NCBI GenBank assembly: GCA_945610215.1
Contig: CALYZR010000053.1
Span: 1 to 5,531 of the forward strand
Length of the DNA: 5,531 nucleotides
Reading direction: 5' to 3'
Source of the DNA: an uncultured Clostridium sp.
GTDB taxonomy: Bacteria; Bacillota; Clostridia; TANB77; CAG-508
This document shows, in pieces, positions 1-5,531 of the stretch; positions within the stretch are counted from its first letter, which is position 1, and each line of letters opens with the position of its first letter. The translations under genes were made by a program, and so were the position numbers. Under the pieces are notes generated by a model, which worked only from the letters and a program-made list of their open reading frames with translations, had not been told where the DNA came from and made no database searches.

Positions 1-681
1 ACTATCTGCTAAAAATTCTCTTCTTCTTGATACTGCCATTTGCATTAATTTTCCAAGAATAGGTGATAGTATTAAAAAAAGTAAACCAACTAGCATTAAA
101 ATAGCGCTTCCTCCATTATCATCATCTTTATTTCTACCACTTCTATAAAAAAATCCTCTTGTAAAAATATCGGAAAGCATAACTATAAATCCGACCATAA
201 CAGTTACAACTGCGGAAAGTAAAATATCATAGTTTTTAATATGTGCCATTTCGTGTGCAATAACACCCTCTAATTCATAATATTCTAATTTTTCTAAAAG
301 ACCAGTAGTAACACATATAATTGCATGTTCAGGATTCCTTCCTGTTGCAAAAGCATTTGGTTGAGGATCTTCAACAACATAAAGTCTAGGTTTATAAGAA
401 AGCCCAGATGAAATCATTAGTCCTTCTAATATATTTATTATTTTCTTGTCTTCTTCTTCAGTTGCAGGTCTTGCTTTGGTTACTGAAAGAATAATCTTAT
501 CACTGTTATAATAAGATGCCCAACTTGCAAGTATTGAAAATAATAAAGAGATTGTAATAGCCATTGGGCCACTAATATCGAATGCCATACATATATAATA
601 TAAAATTAAAGTAATTATTAAAACAAAACCAAAAACAATAAAAATTGATTTTCTTTTATTTTTTCTTATATCTTCAAACAT
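1..681 (-). CDS. htpX: HtpX-type M48 membrane zinc metalloprotease, C-terminus cut by window edge
   Basis: The minus strand is open from an ATG at 681-679 to the window edge (227 codons). M48B HtpX proteases are inner-membrane enzymes that help degrade misfolded or damaged membrane proteins under stress. Seen here: two N-terminal hydrophobic segments (about residues 11-29 and 33-54), a conserved N-A-F-A-T-G-R-N stretch near 122-129, the zinc motif HEMAH at 143-147 with catalytic Glu144, two further hydrophobic stretches (about 153-169 and 185-201), and REFLAD at 221-226. Glu222 is the expected third zinc ligand. HtpX is usually about 290 residues, so roughly 60 are missing to the left. The start at 681 is preferred to the in-frame ATG at 687 because the AGGTG ribosome binding site lies 6 nt upstream of 681 but touches 687. 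The gene is transcribed away from murB. The family assignment is firm; the in vivo substrates are unknown. Confidence 0.95.
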   Translation of the reverse strand, partial: MFEDIRKNKRKSIFIVFGFVLIITLILYYICMAFDISGPMAITISLLFSILASWASYYNSDKIILSVTKARPATEEEDKKIINILEGLMISSGLSYKPRLYVVEDPQPNAFATGRNPEHAIICVTTGLLEKLEYYELEGVIAHEMAHIKNYDILLSAVVTVMVGFIVMLSDIFTRGFFYRSGRNKDDDNGGSAILMLVGLLFLILSPILGKLMQMAVSRRREFLADS

Positions 682-687
682 ATTCAT

Positions 688-692
688 CACCT
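688..692 (-). promoter_or_regulatory. Ribosome binding site of htpX (AGGTG)
   Basis: Read on the minus strand, AGGTG is followed by ATGAAT and then the ATG at 681. The 6-nt spacing fits a start at 681. The first ATG (687) directly abuts the site and would be poorly placed. This site decides the start between two in-frame ATGs two codons apart. Confidence 0.6.
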
Positions 693-698
693 AAATGT

Positions 699-707
699 AT
701 TATAACA
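699..707 (-). promoter_or_regulatory. Candidate extended -10 promoter of htpX
   Basis: On the minus strand the bases read TGTTATAAT: a consensus TATAAT (704-699) with the TGn extension (707-705). The corresponding -35 position (about 727-722, CATATA) does not resemble TTGACA, which an extended -10 can tolerate. Transcription would start near 692, giving a leader of only about 11 nt that begins at the ribosome binding site. The match is exact, but AT-rich DNA produces TATAAT by chance, so this is a candidate only. Confidence 0.4.
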
Positions 708-727
708 TATAAATTTCAATTTATATG
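706..727. repeat. Perfect inverted repeat (10+10 bp, 2-bp centre) in the divergent promoter region
   Basis: The left arm CATATAAATT (706-715) and right arm AATTTATATG (718-727) are exact reverse complements separated by TC. The repeat sits directly upstream of the candidate htpX -10, overlapping its TG extension, and ends 7 bp before the candidate murB -35. That position suits an operator for a dimeric regulator. It is not a typical terminator because the stem is almost pure AT. No regulator gene is present in the window to pair with it. Confidence 0.5.
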
Positions 728-734
728 AATAATA

Positions 735-763
735 TTGTAAAATCTCTAAAAAAATGATAAAAT
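735..763 (+). promoter_or_regulatory. Candidate sigma-A-type promoter for murB and downstream genes
   Basis: A -35-like TTGTAA (735-740) is followed after exactly 17 bp by TAAAAT (758-763), which is one base from consensus. It is preceded by TG at 755-756, giving an extended -10. Transcription would begin near 770, leaving a leader of about 48 nt with AAGGAG at 808-813 just ahead of the murB ATG. A second TATAAT at 780-785 has no good -35 partner. The spacing and TG extension favour the listed site, but it is unproven in such AT-rich DNA. Confidence 0.45.
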
Positions 764-817
764 TCCATATGTAATTAATTATAATAATATTGAATAGATA
801 TTATAAAAAGGAGAACT

Positions 818-1727
818 ATGGCAAACGTATATAATGATTTATTAACTAAGATAAATAAAGAACAAATATATTTGAATGAGCCAATGAAAAAACATACAAC
901 ATTTAAAATAGGAGGACCAGCAGATATATTTGTAAAAGTAAAAACTATTCAAGAATTGGACCATGTAATATGTGTAGCCAAAAAAGAAAATATTTCACTA
1001 ACAGTAATAGGAAATGGTAGCAATGTATTAGTTAAAGACCGGGGGAATAAGAGGAATAGTTATAAAACCAGATTTTAGACAAATAGAATTTATAGATGAA
1101 GAAACAATAAAAGTTGGCTCAGGAGTACTTTTATCTAAAATTGCAAATATAGCATATGAGCATGAACTAACAGGATTAGAATTTGTATCAGGAATTCCAG
1201 GGACAATGGGTGGAGCTGTTAGAATGAATGCTGGTGCATACGGAAAAGAAATCAAGAGTATTATATATTCAACAACTTATGTAGATAAAGATGCTAAACT
1301 AAAAATAGTAAATAATCTTGAACATGAATTTGATTACAGAACAAGTAGATTTGCAAAAAATAAAGATGAAATTATAATAGAAAGCATTATAAAACTTGAA
1401 AAAGGAAATAAAGCAGAAATAAAACAAAAAATGGATGACGATAAAAAGTCAAGAAAGCTTAAACAACCTTTACAATATCCAAACGCAGGAAGTATTTTTA
1501 AAAGAGGAAATGATTACATTACATCAATGCTTATTGATAAATGTGGATTAAAAGGGTATAATGTAGGGGATGCATATATATCTGATTTACATGCAGGCTT
1601 TATTATAAACAAAGGAAAAGCAACAGCAAAAGAGGTGCTAGAATTAATAGCACACATAAAGAAGGAGATATATAAAAAATATAATAAAAAAATAGAATTA
1701 GAAATTGAAGTTTTAGGAGAAGATTAA
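818..1727 (+). pseudogene. murB: UDP-N-acetylenolpyruvoylglucosamine reductase, interrupted by a one-base frameshift
   Basis: MurB is a cytoplasmic FAD enzyme that reduces UDP-GlcNAc-enolpyruvate to UDP-MurNAc with NADPH, an essential early peptidoglycan step. The N-terminal part has HTTFKIGGPAD (residues 26-36) and GNGSNVLV (65-72) of the FAD domain. The reading frame then runs out of register and stops at 1076-1078. Removing one base within 1039-1045 restores an uninterrupted 302-residue protein of normal family length. It continues with a G-I-R-G stretch, SGIPGTMGGAVRMNAGAYG (124-142), YR at 173-174 (Arg174 the likely catalytic Arg), NAGSIF with the likely proton-donor Ser225, and a C-terminal E-V-L-G in which Glu297 is the likely catalytic Glu. 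This is a type II Gram-positive form. AAGGAG at 808-813 supports the start. The sequence on both sides of the break is intact, so a sequencing error or a very recent mutation is more likely than an old pseudogene. The stop lies 2 bp before the next ATG, implying co-transcription. Confidence 0.93.
1039..1045 (+). other. Frameshift site in murB (CCGGGGG run)
   Basis: The bases CCGGGGG form a seven-base G/C run in very AT-rich coding sequence. As written, the codons after the V-K-D triplet at 1031-1039 go out of frame. Dropping one C gives V-K-D-G-G-I-R-G and dropping one G gives V-K-D-R-G-I-R-G. Both resemble the MurB family, so the exact extra base cannot be assigned. The zero-frame stop is about 30 nt downstream and I see no stimulatory structure, which argues against programmed recoding. 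Confidence 0.85.
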
Positions 1728-1729
1728 TT

Positions 1730-3316
1730 ATGAAAAATTTTTTAAAATGGTTTAAGAATAGTACTAAAATAAAAAGATGGCTCTTTTTAATACTAGTTGG
1801 AATACTTTTAATATGTTTTGGTTTTTCTAAAATACTAGTAACAGACAAGCTAGAATTAAAGGATTTGATAGAAATAGTTGCTACATTTGTAACAGGATTT
1901 GTGTTTTTAGTAATTGGTTTTGTATTTATACAAAGAAGAACTTTAGAACTTGTAATAGAAAAAAATCAAATACAACTTAGTAAAGAAAATGGCAAATCAG
2001 GAATAACAGATTTAGTTTCAGAAAAAGGCATATATAAAAAAGGACCTAAAATTGTAGTTATAGGTGGAGGTGCAGGACTAAATAATGTATTAGCTGGTTT
2101 AAAAAATTATACAAGTAATTTAACAGCAATTATTTCTGTAACATCATATGGAGAAGAAAAAAGCAAATCACAAAAAGAATTAAACTTGAAACCATCAGAT
2201 AATCTAAAAGAAGGCATAGTAGCACTTGCAAATAATAGCAAAGTCATGGAAGCTTTAATGAATTATAGTTTTAAAGAAGGAAAATTAAAAGACTTTTCTT
2301 TTGGAGATATATATTTATCTGCAATGCAGAACATATATGGGAATTTTGCAAATAGTATACAAAAAACAAACGAAATTTTATCTATAACAGGAAATGTTTT
2401 ACCAATAACGCTAGATGAAATGAATATTTGTGCCGAATTACAAGATGGAACAATAATTACTCAAAAAAGTAGAATTGCTCAAACAGTATTAGACAAAGTG
2501 ACAAAGATAAACAGAGTATATTTAAATCCTGCAAATTGTAAAACAGCACCAGGAGTATTAGAAGCTATAAAAGATGCTGATGCAATAATAATAGGTCCTG
2601 GAAGTATTTATACAGATGTAATTCCTAATTTATTAGTAAAAAATGTTGCAAAAACAATTAGAGAAAGCAAAGCACTAAAAATATATTTATCAAACATAAT
2701 GACAGAACCAGGACAAACAGATGATTATTCAGTGTCTGAACATATAAATAGTATAATAGAACATTGTGGAAAAGGAATAGTAAATTTCTGTATATCTGAT
2801 ATTGGAGAAATTGTACCAGAATATATTAGGAAATATAATTTAATGGGATCTACTACAGTAGAAATAGATTCTGATAAGATTAAAGGTGAGAATGTGCAAT
2901 TGATAAAAGGGGAACTTGCTACAATAGAAGGTACACATATAAGACATGATCCAGATAAAACAGCACAATTAATAATAGAACTAATTTGTACAGATTTAAG
3001 ATTTAAAGATAGACATAAAGATGAACAATATATGTTACTAAACTCAAAATTAAAACAAGAAAAGAAAAGAATGAGGAAAAACAGCAACAAAAAAGGAAAG
3101 AAAATAAAAGAAAACAAAAAACATGTATTAGCAAGAAAGAAAAAAAGTAAATTTAGTGATAAATACGAAGAAAGAATACAATCTATAAAAGAAAGTGAAA
3201 AAACAAGACTAGAAAATATAAAAATTCAAGAAAAAGCACAAAAATTAATTGAAGAAGAAGAGGCAAAAGAAAAAGAAAGATTTTTAAGAGAAACGTATAA
3301 AAACAAGAAAAAATAA
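1730..3316 (+). CDS. yvcK: YvcK-family (CofD-like) protein, membrane-anchored, with degenerate motifs and a charged tail
   Basis: YvcK (gluconeogenesis factor) proteins bind UDP-GlcNAc and help balance carbon metabolism, wall synthesis and cell shape. The 528 residues hold: a basic start and two hydrophobic segments (about 17-37 and 50-67), as in clostridial YvcK; a Rossmann-like KIVVIGGGAGLNNVLAGLK (107-125); family stretches VLPITLDEMNICAELQDG (223-240), IGPGSIYTDVIPNLLV (288-303), NIMTEPGQTDDYSVSEH (322-338) and IRHDPDK (404-410); and a charged tail from about 440, with 28 Lys in the last 89 residues and a predicted coiled coil at 476-520. Oddities: the usual V-A-D-D-G-G-S-S-G segment is VTSYGEEKSKS (137-147), PPGDIRN reads KPSDNLK (154-160), and the usual GN after the Ser/Phe pair is GD (192-193). 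The fold assignment is strong, but ligand binding may be altered. AGGAGA at 1715-1720 inside the murB end supports the start. Neighbours rapZ and whiA, typical for this gene, are absent. It could be a divergent paralogue rather than the orthologue. Confidence 0.87.
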   Translation: MKNFLKWFKNSTKIKRWLFLILVGILLICFGFSKILVTDKLELKDLIEIVATFVTGFVFLVIGFVFIQRRTLELVIEKNQIQLSKENGKSGITDLVSEKGIYKKGPKIVVIGGGAGLNNVLAGLKNYTSNLTAIISVTSYGEEKSKSQKELNLKPSDNLKEGIVALANNSKVMEALMNYSFKEGKLKDFSFGDIYLSAMQNIYGNFANSIQKTNEILSITGNVLPITLDEMNICAELQDGTIITQKSRIAQTVLDKVTKINRVYLNPANCKTAPGVLEAIKDADAIIIGPGSIYTDVIPNLLVKNVAKTIRESKALKIYLSNIMTEPGQTDDYSVSEHINSIIEHCGKGIVNFCISDIGEIVPEYIRKYNLMGSTTVEIDSDKIKGENVQLIKGELATIEGTHIRHDPDKTAQLIIELICTDLRFKDRHKDEQYMLLNSKLKQEKKRMRKNSNKKGKKIKENKKHVLARKKKSKFSDKYEERIQSIKESEKTRLENIKIQEKAQKLIEEEEAKEKERFLRETYKNKKK

Positions 3317-3390
3317 TTGCAGACTTTAAATAACGAGAAATTTAGTATGCATTATCTAAGAAAAATATATTAATATATATTAAATTTATT

Positions 3391-3395
3391 GGAGG
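3391..3395 (+). promoter_or_regulatory. Strong ribosome binding site (GGAGG) of the debranching enzyme
   Basis: GGAGG lies 9 nt before the ATG at 3405 and fixes the start in that frame. It also rules out the overlapping out-of-frame ATG at 3389, which has no ribosome binding site of its own. The 88-bp gap ahead of this gene (3317-3404) holds an AT-only palindrome (3365-3378), no convincing promoter, and no GC-rich hairpin with a U-tract. Confidence 0.75.
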
Positions 3396-3404
3396 AACAA
3401 AAGA

Positions 3405-5447
3405 ATGAAAATAGAAACAAAAGAAATGAAATTAAAAGATGGAATAGAAAAAGAATGGTTACTTACAAATGGAATAGGAGGATATTGTTCTTCTACAATA
3501 TTTGGAATAAACACAAGAAAATATCATGGGTTATTAGTAGCACCTCTTACACCTCCAGCAAGAAGACATTTAATACTTTCAAAAGTAGACGAAAGTATTA
3601 CAATGGAAGATAAAAAATATGATTTATATTCAAATATGTGCAGAGATTTTATTGCTTCAGGATATAAATATTTAGAAAGTTTTGAAAAAGATTATATTCC
3701 AATTTTTACATACAAAGTAAATGGTATAACTATAAAAAAACTTATATGTATGCAATATGGAAAAAATACAGTATGCATTCTATATAAAATAGACAATCCA
3801 GGAAAACAAGCAAAATTTACAATAACACCAATAATAAACTTTAGAGATTTCCATACAATGACAACAAATTGGAATTTTACATTAAAACAAAATATAAAGA
3901 ATAAAAAAGTAAAAATAGAAATAAATGATAAATCAGAAACACCAATATATATGTGCGTATCTGATGGAAAATATATAGAACATTACAATGATGTTTTTAG
4001 GAACATGTACTATATAGAAGAGGAAAAAAGAGGTTTTTTCCCAGAAGAAAATTTATCAGTTCCGGGAAGCTTTGAAATAGAAATACCACAAGAATCACAT
4101 AAAGAAATTTCTTTTGTATGTTCATTAGAAGAAAATATAGAAGAAATTAATGTTAAAAAAGTAATAAATAAAGAGATAATAAGAATAAATGAATTGATGT
4201 ATGATTCACAATTAATAGAAGAAAAACAAGACATAGAAAAACTATCTAAAGAAGAATTAGAACAAAGAGAAATTCTAAAAGATTTTACAATAGCAATAGA
4301 CAATTTTATAGTATACAGACCAAATTTTGGGCTTCATACAATAATTGCAGGATATCCATGGTTTTTAGATTGGGGAAGAGACAGTTTAATTGCATATGAA
4401 GGCTTATTATTGGTTACAAAAAGATACGAAATAGCAAGAGAAATACTTTTAACAAGTATTAGAGATATAAAATTTGGACTAGTTCCAAATGGATATTCAG
4501 GATATGATAATAGACCTTTATATAACAGTTCAGATAGTTCATTATTATTATTTGAAGCGGTTTATAAATATATAAAATATACAGGCGATTATAAATTTAT
4601 AGAAAAAAATATATATGATAAATTAGTACTTATAGTAAAAAACTATTGCAAAGGAATAGATTTAGATGATAATAATATTTTCTTGGATATAGACGGACTT
4701 TTATCAACTGGAACAGAAAACACACAAAACACATGGATGGATGCAAAATATGGTAATCATTGTTTTACACCAAGAAATGGTAAAACAGTAGAGCTAAATA
4801 GTTTATGGTATAATGCTCTAAAAATATTAGAAGAATTAAGTAATAAATTTGGAAAAAGAAAAGAAGCAAAAGAATATGCAAAAAAGGCAGAACAATGCAA
4901 GGAAGCATTTATAGAGCAGTTTTACAATAAAAAGAAAAAATGTTTATATGATGTAATTGGTGATACAAAAATAAGACCAAACCAATTATTTGCAACAGCA
5001 CTTAGTCATCCGGTATTAGAGCCAAATTCAGAAATTGCAAAAGAAATGTTTGAAACAGTTACAAAAAAACTTCTTAATAAATATGGACTAAAAACATTAG
5101 CAAAAGGTGAAAAGGGATATGTTGATATTTATGAAGGCGATGCTTTTAGAAGAGATTCAAGTTATCACCAAGGAATAACATGGCCATGGCTTTTAGGATT
5201 ATATTATGATACTTTAAAAAATATGGTAAAAGCAGAAAAAGATAAAACAAATAAAAAAGAATTACAAGCTAGATTAGATGAATTTATAGAAAATACAAAA
5301 AAGACATTTATAAAAGAATTTTATGAGAGAGGAGCAATAGGAAGTATTGCAGAAATATATGATTCAAAAGCTCCATACTTACCAAAAGGAACGATTGCAC
5401 AAGGATGGAGCGTAGCAGAAATATTTAGAATAATAAACAGAATGTAA
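3405..5447 (+). CDS. Amylo-alpha-1,6-glucosidase (glycogen debranching enzyme, GH133-like)
   Basis: This cytoplasmic hydrolase (680 residues, normal for the prokaryotic type, no signal peptide) removes alpha-1,6-linked glucose at glycogen or limit-dextrin branch points, releasing free glucose. It has the glucosidase half only. In other organisms it works with glycogen phosphorylase and a 4-alpha-glucanotransferase, neither of which is in the window. The N-terminal beta-rich domain (about 1-260) shows LTNGIGGY (20-27), NTRKYHGLLVA (36-46) and PPARR (50-54). The C-terminal (alpha/alpha)6-barrel (about 285-676) shows AGYPWFLDWGRDS (315-327), NTWMDAK with Asp446, TPRNGKTVELNSLWYNAL just after it, a RRDSSYHQG stretch, and GSIAEIYD with Glu650 followed by AQGWSVAEI. 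By alignment from memory with the yeast-type enzyme, Asp446 is the general acid and Glu650 the general base, so the protein looks active. It lies 88 bp after yvcK and 13 bp before ruvC. Confidence 0.93.
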   Translation: MKIETKEMKLKDGIEKEWLLTNGIGGYCSSTIFGINTRKYHGLLVAPLTPPARRHLILSKVDESITMEDKKYDLYSNMCRDFIASGYKYLESFEKDYIPIFTYKVNGITIKKLICMQYGKNTVCILYKIDNPGKQAKFTITPIINFRDFHTMTTNWNFTLKQNIKNKKVKIEINDKSETPIYMCVSDGKYIEHYNDVFRNMYYIEEEKRGFFPEENLSVPGSFEIEIPQESHKEISFVCSLEENIEEINVKKVINKEIIRINELMYDSQLIEEKQDIEKLSKEELEQREILKDFTIAIDNFIVYRPNFGLHTIIAGYPWFLDWGRDSLIAYEGLLLVTKRYEIAREILLTSIRDIKFGLVPNGYSGYDNRPLYNSSDSSLLLFEAVYKYIKYTGDYKFIEKNIYDKLVLIVKNYCKGIDLDDNNIFLDIDGLLSTGTENTQNTWMDAKYGNHCFTPRNGKTVELNSLWYNALKILEELSNKFGKRKEAKEYAKKAEQCKEAFIEQFYNKKKKCLYDVIGDTKIRPNQLFATALSHPVLEPNSEIAKEMFETVTKKLLNKYGLKTLAKGEKGYVDIYEGDAFRRDSSYHQGITWPWLLGLYYDTLKNMVKAEKDKTNKKELQARLDEFIENTKKTFIKEFYERGAIGSIAEIYDSKAPYLPKGTIAQGWSVAEIFRIINRM

Positions 5448-5460
5448 AAAGAGGTAAATA

Positions 5461-5531
5461 ATGAGAATATTAGGAATTGACCCAGGATTTGCAATAACAG
5501 GATATAGTATAATAGATTATCAGGGAAATAA
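5461..5531 (+). CDS. ruvC: RuvC Holliday junction resolvase, N-terminal fragment cut by window edge
   Basis: Only the first 23 codons are present: MRILGIDPGFAITGYSIIDY followed by QGN. The opening G-I-D-P-G and T-G-Y are diagnostic of RuvC, the metal-dependent RNase H-fold nuclease that cuts Holliday junctions and works with RuvAB. Asp7 is the first of its four acidic catalytic residues; the other three lie beyond the edge. The start is supported by GAGG at 5451-5454, 6 nt upstream. It begins 13 bp after the debranching-enzyme stop with no terminator between them, so it probably shares that transcript. In many clostridia ruvC is followed by ruvA and ruvB, which cannot be checked here. Confidence 0.92.
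   Translation, partial: MRILGIDPGFAITGYSIIDYQGN

Noticed and set aside
1031..1078. Programmed +1 frameshift in murB
   Set aside because: No stop codon or rare codon sits at the shift site, no stimulatory structure is visible, and MurB is not known to use recoding. An extra base is simpler.
1028..1255. Minus-strand open frame of 75 codons over murB
   Set aside because: It is antisense to conserved MurB sequence, has no ribosome binding site and shows no family resemblance.
1603..1848. Minus-strand hydrophobic open frame of 81 codons across the murB/yvcK junction
   Set aside because: It is antisense to two recognised genes. Its Leu/Ile/Phe-rich composition is what the complement of Lys/Asn/Glu-rich AT codons gives.
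2725..3117. Minus-strand open frame of 130 codons inside yvcK
   Set aside because: It is a shadow of the Lys-rich yvcK coding strand, with Phe/Ser/Leu-rich low complexity and no ribosome binding site.
3317..3355. Possible promoter after yvcK (TTGCAG near 3317 with CATTAT near 3350)
   Set aside because: The spacing between the two boxes is far too long (27 bp) and no better pair at 16-18 bp spacing could be found.
3365..3378. 14-bp palindrome ATATATTAATATAT in the yvcK-debranching gene gap
   Set aside because: It is made only of A and T with alternating bases, expected by chance at this composition, and is neither a stable hairpin nor followed by a terminator-like U-tract.
3389..3613. Plus-strand 74-codon frame overlapping the start of the debranching enzyme
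   Set aside because: It is out of frame with a clear family protein, its ATG overlaps the ribosome binding site of the real gene, and its product is Arg/Lys/Asn-rich with no recognisable pattern.
4010..4303. Minus-strand 97-codon frame inside the debranching enzyme gene
   Set aside because: It is antisense to a conserved gene with a Ser/Ile/Phe-rich product typical of shadow frames.

Overview
The window is very AT-rich, and its coding regions favour AGA, ATA, AAA and TTA codons, end in TAA, and read normally with the standard bacterial code (TGG for Trp, no in-frame TGA). Together with a type II Gram-positive MurB and a YvcK that carries an N-terminal membrane anchor, this points to a low-GC Firmicute of the Clostridia type. 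I cannot name a genus from sequence alone.

Layout: a minus-strand gene runs off the left edge (1-681). It encodes an HtpX-type membrane zinc metalloprotease and holds its HEMAH motif and the expected third zinc-ligand Glu. A 136-bp divergent intergenic region (682-817) holds a candidate extended -10 promoter for htpX, a perfect 10+10 inverted repeat, and a candidate promoter for the plus-strand genes. The plus strand then carries murB (818-1727, broken by a single extra base near 1039-1045), a YvcK/CofD-fold protein (1730-3316), an amylo-alpha-1,6-glucosidase of the glycogen-debranching type (3405-5447), and the first 23 codons of ruvC (5461 to the right edge). The gaps are 2, 88 and 13 bp, and I see no convincing intrinsic terminator, so the four genes could be one transcription unit. 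The 88-bp gap could still hold an internal promoter.

murB makes UDP-MurNAc for peptidoglycan. YvcK proteins bind UDP-GlcNAc and balance central carbon metabolism against wall synthesis. The debranching enzyme releases glucose from glycogen branch points. The group therefore leans toward partitioning sugar between storage and wall, with ruvC (Holliday junction resolution) as an unrelated housekeeping neighbour.

The points most worth a second look are these. The YvcK protein has lost the family's Asp-Asp-Gly-Gly and PPGDIRN-type motifs and has gained a long lysine-rich tail. rapZ and whiA, the usual clostridial neighbours of yvcK, are absent. murB carries a frameshift that is probably a sequencing error or a very recent mutation. 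A clean palindrome sits in the htpX/murB divergent promoter region. I found no CRISPR array, RNA gene, insertion sequence or clearly novel multi-gene system.
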